Shown: positions 1 to 10,745 of the stretch, one piece after another | Layout: the number at the start of each line of letters is the position of its first letter | How positions within the stretch are numbered: the stretch's first letter is position 1 | Source of the DNA: Branchiostoma floridae | Lineage: Eukaryota; Chordata; Leptocardii; Amphioxiformes; Branchiostomatidae | NCBI RefSeq assembly: GCF_000003815.2 | Contig: NC_049985.1 | Location: forward strand, 23,130,205 to 23,173,050 | Direction: 5' to 3' | DNA length: 42,846 bases | Program-made: the position numbers and the translations under genes | Notes under the pieces: generated by a model | Databases searched by the model: none | Told to the model about the DNA's origin: nothing | Seen by the model: only the letters and a program-made list of their open reading frames with translations

Positions 1-266
1 ATGAAGGATGGTAGGTGTTTGAATGTTTCATTCCTCAGGAGTTATTCCCATGCAGGTTTTTTAAACACATTAACAGGGCAACCTACATGTAATGCAACCA
101 CTTTTTTAGAAAGAATGTGGTCTCAGCACAAAAACAGATACTTTCAGCAGTTTTCTTTCAACTTCAGGGCCCAATTTGGGTTCAAACTTTGGATAAGAAT
201 AATTCAAGAATTGACGGATCATCACAATTTTTGATACATTTAGTGTATGTATTTTATATGCCGCAG

Positions 267-420
267 TACATGGAGAAGTACCCCAGTGGCAGCAGCGTGG
301 TGAGAAGTCGCCGTACAGAGGAAAAGGCAGCCCGAAAACACGAGGAGGACAGGAACAGGAGGATGGAGAAACTCTACTCACAGATACAGGACAAGTTTGA
401 GAGAAGGACAGCAGGAAAAG
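267..420 (+). CDS. BRCA2: BRCA2 exon: OB2/tower first helix
   Basis: Starts after the acceptor ending CCGCAG at 266 in phase 0 and ends at donor AAG|gtaagg with one base of a Gly codon. It encodes 51 residues from YMEKYPSG to RRTAGK, rich in Glu, Lys and Arg as expected for the tower's long helix, and matches the human segment around IQWMEK and LFTKIQEEF. The first donor (421) is the in-frame choice; two further copies of the exon end follow at once, so the 3' boundary could vary. Confidence 0.88.
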
Positions 421-3400
421 GTAAGGAAACACACAGGAGGACAGGAACAGGAGGATGGAGAAACTCTACTCACAGATACAGGACAAGTTTGAGAGAAGGA
501 CAGCAGGAAAAGGTAAGGAAACATGAGGAGGACAGGAACAGGAGGATGGAGAAACTCTACTCACAGATACAGGACAAGTTTGAGAGAAGGACAGCGGGAA
601 AAGGTTTGGATTTCACATTTGATTGTTAGCTCTGTGATGGACCTCCTGAAGGAGGTATTGTGGTTGGTTATGTGCATATGTTCGCAGCTTAACTGACAAT
701 CCCTACATATGTATGAAGACAGGCTTGTCGTCTGCTAGTATCTGCAAGATGATGTATGTAATTTTTTTACACTGTAGCAAGTTTAATAATCTATTGTACA
801 GTAACTGACCGACTTGTTTAACTTGCATATTACACTATGTCAATACGCCATTTATGTTCACATTCCTGTACTATACTTGTATGTAGTTATAGACCTTAGA
901 CGAGTATCATTGTACTAATTGACTTATTACTGTTGCCTTACAATTGTACCATGTACAAATGTCGTGCAATAAAGTTCATTCATTCATAATATTAGAGAAT
1001 GACACCCCTGTCTTGAATGTACTGAAAATGCATTTAAGTTCGTGGAGATTGAATTCCGTGGTAGCGGAAAAAGTTTTCATCAACACCATGATGTAGTCTC
1101 TTACTGCCATGGAAAAATGTTCGCGGTGGTTTTAAGTTTGTGGTGAATTGGCAATGCAAAAACCATGAACATAAAATCACCGCGAAAATTTCTGCATTTA
1201 CAGTATGGAACACATCAGATAAGATAGTATCAAAAGCTGGCAAAGGAATAAAGCCGGCCAAGGAGTATTCATTGGCCGGCTACACTCCTCTCCCAGAGGA
1301 TAGGATGACATCCATGTAATCTTAATGAACATGCCCTAGGATTTCAAAATAATGCCTGGACGGATTGATGTATATGACCTGTATTATATTCTTGTAGGAT
1401 CCAGTGTAGGCCGCAGGCGCAAGTCTCTCCACCTGAAGACAGAAGACATTGAGAACCTACAGACTGGTCAGGAGATATACGAGGCTCTGCAGGGGGCTAT
1501 GGACCCAACAGAAATTGAGGTTGGATATCAGACCTTTCTTTACACCAGTAATGTCTCACACCTGCTGATGTCTTGATGCCTATATTATTATTAATACATC
1601 TTTCTCAGAGCTTCGAACTGGAGTGCTGCTTTTCAGAGCTAGTTGTACATGTGGTTGTATATCCATTTTGTATGTATTCAATGTTAGTGGCATTTTGCAG
1701 TGAGAACACAATCCCAAATCCTACAATGCCAATACCTTGCAAGGATGTCCCTACTGTACTTGTGACATGTAAGTGTCATGCAAGGTTAATTTGATTATAT
1801 GGATTGACATAAGTGCAGGCATCAATTTTCAAAAAGGAAGCTTTTCATTGACAAGCATGCTGTAAATCGAACACTGCTGCAAAGTAAATTTATGCTGTAA
1901 GTGACAAAAAATAATTCAGTAAAGAAGATGTGAAAGAACAAAAAGGAGAATCCATTGTCCTTTATACCATACTGTGTGTGTTCAATCATCTATATAACCT
2001 AATAACTTAACTTAACTTGCACACGTTAGTTTTTGGCGTTCTCAGGTAATGTCATCCACGAAGTCAAATCAACATGACTCTACACAATTTGAACATCACA
2101 TGCGGTAAAAGTTAATGAAAATTGGCAATGACTATTATTGAAAAATAATCTACTGCTTCTCTACAGCAATGCCTAAGCCCTACACAGCGGTCCCGTCTGT
2201 ATGACCACCAGCGCAGTTTGCAGGCAGAACAACAGGGGGAGCTGCAGGCAGAGTTCCGTAAGGCCCTACAACAGCTGGATGATGAGATCCCAGTACAGAG
2301 GAATGTAGTGGCCATGTATAGAGTCAGGCTGGCTGACTACCAGAAAAAAGAGTCAGGAAATACAGGTAGGGTCTTGTTTGTCTGTTTGTTTTGCATACCC
2401 AGTAAACTGCCTTATGGACTAACACACCAGGTTTGTACGTAACAGCACAAGCTGCATAACTGGACAGATTTATGTGATCTGCTCAGAACGAGTAGGATCC
2501 CTACTCTTTTCTTTAATGTGCTTGAGGTGCATTTCTCCTCAAACACAGGACCTCCATTTAACATCCTATCTGAAGGATGGACCAAACCAAACCTAGGTGC
2601 TCATTTTCATCTGAGTACAGTGTGGAAAGTCATGTAAAGTGCCTTTCCCAAGGACACAAGTTCGATGGCACATCAACATATTTGAACCCGGAAACTTTGC
2701 GTTATTAATCAAGCAAACGATCCATGTGACTTCCTCTTGAGCAGTGACAATCTTTGATTGGAAGACCTTTCTTGTAAGTCAACTGAGATAAGTCCTGTTT
2801 CTGTATATAGGCTTTTGTATACTACATTGAATTTAACCAATAAAGAAATGCTTAAACGGCCAAAGAATGTTTGAGGTCATGTAGACTTATGCTCACCCTC
2901 TTCATTTTTTCTTCTTCATTTTGCCAGAGCTGACCCTAACGGTTTGGCGACCCACAGACCATGTGATGGACATGCTGAAGGAGGGAAAAAGACTCAAGAT
3001 CTTCCACCTGTCCACTTCTGCTGCAAGGTGGGATATCTTAAGTATTCTGTACACTGACTTGATCTACTGCAAGATGTAAAATCTTACACAATCAGTTCCC
3101 TACTGGTTTCTGTCAAAGATATGGACACATGGACAGGAGTACGGACATGGTGCCCATAGTGCCAGTGATGCCAGTCTACGTTCCTAAACCCTTGGGCCAC
3201 ACAACTTTGTAGATTCTGAATGACTACTGCAGGCCCAGGGTACTATGTGGTCTACTCAAGCAGCAAGTAACATCTTATGTATAACATAGGTCAATCTACA
3301 TTTGTACCGTGTTCTAGCCAGCCCAATTTTTTTTTCCGTCCCCTGGATTTTTACTTTGGAAATACTGTCAAGCCCCAATGGTGCGACCATCCTTCTACTA

Positions 3401-6400
3401 GTAGGTAGGTCCAGGAGCATGTTCCCCATGGATAATTTCAAAATCTAGACCCTCTGAAACGCTATTTACTGCATTTTCAGGGGCAAATTTTGCTCGTAGA
3501 CTCTGCTTGGTTAGATGTCATCTGTTTCTATACCTTTGCATGACTTTTTTTTCCATTATAGAGGAAAGAATAGACAAAATTCATGTTTGTCCTCAGCAGC
3601 GAAAATCCGTCAAAGGACGGCACTGGCTAGTACCCTGCTACTGCACCATGGTAAAGGTAAAGTCAAATAAATTGTTTGGTGTATAATTTCAGGAACCAGG
3701 TCCAGCTGGCCAGCACCCGTACCACCAGGTACCAAGACTTACCCGTAGAACCCGGCACCCTGGCAGAGGTGTACGTTATTATTACTATTAATGATATTAC
3801 CAATGAAAATATTTGGTGTATAATTTCAGGAACCAGGTCCAGCTGGCCAGCACCCGTACCACCAGGTACCAAGACTTACCCGTAGAACCCAACACCCTGG
3901 CTGAGGTGTACGTTATTATTACTATTAATGATATTACCAATGAAAACATTTGGTGTATGATTTCAGGACCCAGGTCCAGCTGGCCAGCACCCGTACCACC
4001 AGGTACCAAGACTTACCCGTAGAACCCAACACCCTGGCTGAGGTGTACGTTATTATTACTATTAATTATATTATCAATGAAAATATTTGGTGTATGTTTT
4101 CAGGAACCAGGTCCATCTGGCCAGCACCCGTACCACCAGGTACCAAGACTTACCCGTAGAACCCAACACCCTGGCTGAGGTGTACGTTATTATTACTATT
4201 AATAATATTATCAAAGACAATATTTGATGTATGATTTCAGGAATCAGGTTCATCTGGCCAGCACCCGTACCACCAGGTACCAAGACTTACCCGTAGAACC
4301 CGACCCCCTGGCAGAGGTGTACGTTATTATTACTATTAATGATATTATCAATGAAAATATTTGGTGTATGATTTCAGGACCCAGGTCCAGCTGGCCAGCA
4401 CCCGTACCACCAGGTACCAAGACTTACCCGTAGAACTCGACACCCTGGCAGAGGTGTACGTTATTATTACTATTAATGATATTATCAATGAAAATATTTG
4501 GTGTATGATTTCAGGACCCAGGTCCAGCTGGCCAGCACCCGTACCACCAGGTACCAAGACTTACCCGTGGAACCTGACATCCTAGCTGAGGTGTACGTTA
4601 TTATTATTTTCACTCCGCGTACCGAAGGTACGCTTCGAGTGAAAATATTGTTTTCGTACCGTTTCTTCTTTCTTTCTTTCTTTCTTTCTCCTGTCACGAC
4701 CTTTAAAGTGTTTCCTCTCCGTCGTTCTTAGCCCGAATGACCTGAAATTTGGCACAAGTGTACCTTGGGTCAATACCCTCAGACGTTTTTTTCGGTTTTT
4801 TGATAGATACTTTTAAAATGATTTTATGGATGTTTTTAGGTGGTGTTTTGACCGAACTGTATAATTGTGCCTCCCGTGCCCAGGTATTAAACCCAAGGGA
4901 CCCGAAATTTGGTATGATGGTGCATGAGATATTTACTAAAAGAACCCTGTTATCATTTTTGGCACAAAATCACTTAAAAATGATTTATAAGCCAATTTGG
5001 CGGGGTTTTTCGTCTGCGTTTTCGTCTTCACCGCCTCTGAGCGTCTCACCATATATGGTAAATGACGTAATCACCTTCCCTGTGGTATGACCAGGTGGCG
5101 GCCCTGCTTGCTCTAATTAATATTCATGAACACGCGTCGCAAACGTCATCCGGCGAATGCGGGTGTTGTTGGAATATCTGCTGTTATCAAATTCATGAAC
5201 GACGAATAATGACACGGTGTGCACGTGAGGGCATTGTTCTCAGTGCTATTGTCACCAATTCAAATCAAATTTATTGTCACAAACCTCGACGCAAGCACAA
5301 GATACGTAGGCACATTTTAGACAGGATGCCACCCTCAGTCAAGTGTAGCCTCTACCAGGCTCCACGGATCGGTGGTCTAATTGTAGAAAGTGGACAAATA
5401 GAGTCAATAGTATGCTAGGAGAGTCGGCCGGCCAGAGGATTCATTTCAAGTGCAGGATTCACCACAGAACAAATCATCAACAACAGAGAGAAACAATATC
5501 GCAATCCCAGTGCGAAAACCACAACGCCTAAAGCTCAGAGCTGTTTGGCATGGTCGATTTGGCGGTGCTTGAGCCCCGCTGTTACACTGTCCACAATTAA
5601 AAGCCGCTCCGCGTCAAAAAAATAGAAGAAATTGGTCAGGGAAAGACAGAAAACACGCCAGATAAGTTAACGTCACATGGCCGAGGACTATAGTTTGCGA
5701 CTTGCAATTTGCCAGGCCGGCCAACACTTATAGGCCAATTAACTCCAACCAAGAAGGTTATATACTAGGCTTTTATTCCTTGAACTTGGCAAAAGTCCTC
5801 TATTCAACCAGGCGGAAGTCTGGTAGTGACTAATCAACCGCCGCGCGGGTCGCCTTGCTGCCACATGTACACATGATCACATTAAAAAAATAATGACATA
5901 TGTATTAGCGTTGAATTATTATTTTTGAGAAGGTTCCGTTTATCACGGAACTGCTGTTGTTTCAGAAATCTCACTGACTTTTGCTTGCAAACACGTAAAT
6001 TCCTAACTTGCAACTACAGTATTCTCAGCGGCGCTCAACGCGTTCCTACGTTTCACCATTTGTGGGTAAACAAAGCCGACAAAAGGGTCCTTGAACACGC
6101 AGCTGGCAGGTGCGGCGGGTTCACGGTCTGCTAATTGAATTGTCTCGGTAGCCAATCAGCAAAGGCTTCGTACTACTTAGTGGATCACGTGCGCAGTGCC
6201 GCGCATAATAAGGTTCTCGAGATCTGTTAGTTTATGTGAAAAATAAATGGAACTTTAAGGTTATAACAGATGTATAATTACTGCAATTGCTGAGTCCTTT
6301 TAGACAAAAAGCATACAAAACATTTAGATATATGAAACAGACTTCGTGCAAACATACAGTGGCTAATAATCTTTGTTCATCAATATAATGTATTACCTGA

Positions 6401-9400
6401 TTAACTCTAGGTATAAAAACGGAATTTGATCCTTTTTGTCTGAATACAATGTGCATAACTTTATATGTATTTGTACTGATAATGTCATTGCAGTTCAGCC
6501 ATGATATCCAATTGGATTTTTTTTAAAAATGCACTTTGCTAAAAACGGCTAATAAGCATATCTTGGTAAAGAGTTAAAAGTGTAGTGAAGTTTGTTTGGA
6601 GAGGTAACATGCATTGGCATAATACCGGTCATAAGCCTTATACCGGTCGATTAAAAATAGTGGAACTTAAAGAGATCTACACATGCAACAATAGTTATTT
6701 CAGAGGTATGCACACTTCAGACATCTAGGTGTCCAATACATAATTTACAAAGCATCGATAACAATGCATTCGAAGACAACAAGGCCAAAAGTTTTCAGGT
6801 CATTTTCGGGGCAGGCGAGCTCGTCGTGGGACAAACACACTGTCACGTTCATCGCCAGATTTGTAGATAATAATCACATGTGCTCACGGCACAAGACGAG
6901 CATGATTCAACAGCAATCTTGAATTTCTTTTGGTGACCTACAACTCGTGTAAAAGTGTGAGGAACCGTTGCATAATAGCCCGGATCTACGGCTGAATGGG
7001 TCAAATTGAACGTACGCCGCCATTTTCCCGCCATTTTTAATGCTACGGCCAGCAGTAAAGTTTTACGTCATAGCGGTTGTGACGGACCAAAATTAAATGA
7101 AAATTCTTGTCAGTATACGCCCATTTTCTCATGACTTTTTGTATGCTCATGCAGATTTTTGTTTTGTGCAACTACTAACAGGAAAGAAAGGAACAACAGA
7201 GGATGAATAAAGGTACATAGCGGCAGTTAATTGTGCCGTGTTTCGTTCGACCGGTATAGTGCACCCCCTTCCAACCACGCGCCCGTTCTCCGTGCAATTC
7301 CGCGGTGTGTTCCAATTACGATATTATGTTTTTAGCAGGACCAGAGAGACAAAATAATTTACACAGAAGAAGTGGCAAAGGTAAGCTGTAACAGCAACAT
7401 GTAACTGGAGAAAATGATGCGTTGATCATTTGCCAAATTAGCATTGCTTGAGAAATTGCAGTAAACCGACCGGTATTATGCCAATGGATGTTACCGGTCT
7501 GCTTGTATGAAGATTAGTTATGCTTGTGACAACCTTGAATAAGTGCAGTAATTGCCCTTGCCTTGTGTAAATAAGCAGGAAAACTTTAATCATAACCACG
7601 CTATTATCTGCTGTGGGTACGTAATACTAACGTTTAGGGTCGCATAACTTGTTAACGCATCTGTAGAAAAAATACAACACAATTTCCGTTTGTGAAATAA
7701 AACCTTTTTTCTTGAAGTAAAACGGTGTCTTCTTTGTTAATGTGTGAAACACTAGCATGTTGTGTGCGTGTTGTTATCAAGAAATAAAAATTGGATTACC
7801 GTATACATAATGAAAATAGTATAGTAGCAACGTAGTTCCAGGTCATTCTCACATGTGATTTATTTTTTTTCAAATTCAATTTTGGAACAGTCCATGTTTG
7901 CATAAAGGGGGAGAGCGGAGTGAAAATAGCTGAATTTGCTCCTAAGCAAATACCGGCCTTTCTAGTTACTATTAATGATATTATCAATGAAAATATTTGG
8001 TGTATGATTTCAGGAACCAGGTCCAGCTGGCCAGCACCCGTACAACCAGGTACCAAGACTTACCCGTGGAACCTGACATCCTAGCAGAGGTGTACGCCCC
8101 CAGGAAACTGGCCACCTTTGACGAGCTGTGTGCCTCTGACTTCAGCCCCGCCTGTGGGGAGGTGGATGTTGTGGGGGTGGTGGTGTACATCACTGGACAG
8201 TCAGCAACTGGAAACAGGTACGTCAGGGCCTGGCTAATTAAGCCCTTCTTAAACCACTGTTGTTGTTTTTTTTGCTCTTCCCAAGGTCCATAGCCATGGA
8301 CTTTATTTTAAGATTTACAATGTTACAGAGATATTACAGAGAGTGAAGAAACACCTCTCAGTGCAGACTCTTGCTCAAAAAGTGAAGTTATTTTTCCGAC
8401 ATATTTTGTAATGGTATGTTTTCCATTCATTATCAACAAGTTTTTATACTGAAATTTGACAATGTTGTAGAGCTATGGGAGGCCATGGTCTGCTTTGTGA
8501 CCTCAGAAATAATCTGAAATATGTCTGTATTCACAAAGTCTCAGTTGATGTATTTGATCTCCTAAGATAACTGGCCCCTTGTTGAGAAATATAAAATGAA
8601 GTTTGTGAGCCCCTGCGTAAAATAAGCTGTCTATTCCCCCTACAGCAGTGGAGTGCAAACAGTGTTCTTAGCTGATGCAGAACAGAATCTTTGCTGCGTA
8701 AAGTTCTGGGGAGGGGTGTCGTCTCACAGTCTTGAAGACGTCTTGAGACTGAGGGCCCTTGTGGGAGGAGTGAACCTCCAGTGGAGACCGGACAATCGTC
8801 TTAAAGTACCGTGCCTGGTGTTTGGTGACCAGACCGACTTCTCACAGAAACCACAACATGCACACCTCAGGGAGGGACTGAGACAACTTGAAGAAAGCAT
8901 TAAGGTCAGTTAAACCTTCTCTACATAATCATTTGTCTCTTTCCTTGGTCCTGAAGGCTCCCCACGCCATTATATGTCTCTGTCCTTGGTGCTGAACCCT
9001 TCCCACCAAATCATCTGTCCTTGGTGCCAAAACCTCCCCATCCATTCATATTGTTTGTTTGTTTGTTTATTTTTATTTATCCAGGGGTACATGTCGCCTG
9101 ACCGGCGTTTTTCAAAGATCCATATGTTTCTGTCCTTGGTGCTGAACCCTCCCCACCCAACCATATGTCTGTCCTTGGTGCTGAACCCTCCCCACCCATT
9201 CATATGTCTCTATCCTTGGTTTTAAAACCTCCCCACTCATACATATGTCTCTGTCCTTGGTGCTGAACCCTCCCCACCCAATCATATGTCTCTGTCCTTG
9301 GTTTTAAAACCTCCCCACTCATACATATGCCTCTGTCCTTGGTGCTGAACCCTCCCCACCCATTCATATGTCTCTTTCCTTGGTGCTGAATGCTCCCCAA

Positions 9401-10714
9401 CCATTTATATGTGTCTGTCCTTGGTGCTGAACCCTCTCCACCCATTCATATGTCTCTGTCCTTGGTGCTGAACCCTCCCCACCCAATCATATGTCTCTGT
9501 CCTTGGTTTTAAAACCTCCCCACTCATACATATGTCTCTGTCCTTGGTGCTGAACGCTCCCCAACCATTTATATGTGTCTGTCCTTGGTGCTGAACCCTC
9601 CCCACTCATTCATATTTATCTGTCCTTGGTGCTGAACCCTCTCTACCCATTCATATGTCTGTCCTTGGTGCTGAACCCTCCCCACTCATTCATATTTATC
9701 TGTCCTTGGTGCTGAACCCTCTCTACCCATTCATATGTCTCTGTCCTTGGTGCTGAACCCTCCCCACCCATTCATATGTCTCTACCCTTGGTGCTGAACC
9801 CTCCCCACCCATTCATATGTCTCTACCCTTGGTGCTGAACCCTCCCCACCCATTCATATGTCTCTGTCCTTGGTGTTGAACCCTCCCCACCCAATCATAT
9901 GTCTCTGTCCTTGTTGCCTAACCCTCCCCACCCAACCACACGTCTCTGTCCTTGGTGCCTAACCCTCCCCACCCAATCATATGTCTCTGTCCTTGGTGCC
10001 TAACCCTCCCCACCCAATCATATGTCTCTGTCCTTGGTGCTGAACCCTCCCCACCCAATCATATGTCTCTGTCCTTGGTGCTGAACCCTCCCCACCCAAT
10101 CATATGTCTGTCCTTGGTGCCTAACCCTCCCACCCAAGCATATGTCCTGTCCTTGGTGCTGAACCCTCCCCATGCCATAATATGTCCCTGTCTTTGGTGC
10201 TGAACCCTCCCCACCCATTCATATGTCTCTGTCTGTGATGCTGAACCCTCCCCACCCATTCATATGTCTCTGTCCTTGGTGCTGCTCCCTCCCCACCCAT
10301 ACACCTTTCCCATGCGGCGGCCATCATAGATTGAAGACGAGGTCAATGAGGCAAACATACAAAACTTATTTCTAAAATCAGCTCCCATTTAGTATTTCCC
10401 CAGACCACACAAATTTTTATAATATAAGATCAAATAATAAGTATTATAACAAGTGTTATGCACCGAAAGATGTAGCAATTTATAGTAGCGCAGACTGACC
10501 CCATAGTCCCTTAAGAGATGCAAAATAAAAACATGATAATGCAAATATTTGACGGACATGCAGCCAAATCTCTTATTGGTTGTTTGCCTAATTGGCAGTT
10601 TATCATTGGTTGAACTACTAATTATGATGGGCAGTCTTTTGTTTGCCTCATTGAACTCGTTTTAGATCTATCATGGCCGCCGCGTGAGAAAGTTGTATTC
10701 ATATTGGTGCCCTT

Positions 10715-10745
<31 letters not shown>

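Larger units (their letters stand above)
4607..7965 (-). mobile_element. 3359-bp Helitron-like insertion splitting the array from the true exon
   Basis: The 137-bp period gives the exact boundaries: 8014 minus 4515 exceeds 137 by 3362, and array sequence stops after ...TTATTA (4606) and resumes as TTACTATT (7966). The right end reads ATTTGCT-CCTA-AGCAAAT, then ACCGGCCTTT, then CTAG before a T. A short hairpin about 10 nt ahead of terminal CTRR, inserted before T, is the Helitron 3'-end signature. The left end is a hairpin too (4607-4645: TTTTCACTC..CGTACC-GAA-GGTACG..GAGTGAAAA). The same 3' end occurs at 15433 and 18211 in reverse orientation, each next to A. The TTA at both borders can be read instead as a 3-bp target duplication. 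I found no helicase or transposase coding, so it is non-autonomous and composite. The strand is uncertain; the 3' signature reads on the + strand. Confidence 0.7.

Noticed and set aside
1-234. Open frame from the first base, possibly an upstream BRCA2 exon
   Set aside because: No similarity to BRCA2 OB2; the reading frame is low-complexity intronic, and the CCGCAG acceptor at 266 fits a true exon start.
3663-4585. Series of overlapping ~69-residue open frames on both strands
   Set aside because: They are frames across the 137-bp repeat; the + strand ones read the pseudo-exons in the wrong frame, and all change together with the repeat period.
4749-5090. 113-residue open frame inside the insertion, considered as a transposase fragment
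   Set aside because: The DNA is the reversed 162-bp-type satellite unit (AAATTTGG, TGACCTGAAATTTGG words); coding is incidental.
8970-10327. Open frames with repeated NPPHP or GWGGFSTKDR segments, and a possible CRISPR-like array
   Set aside because: A 41-bp minisatellite without unique spacers produces both. The host is a eukaryote and the repeats are contiguous.
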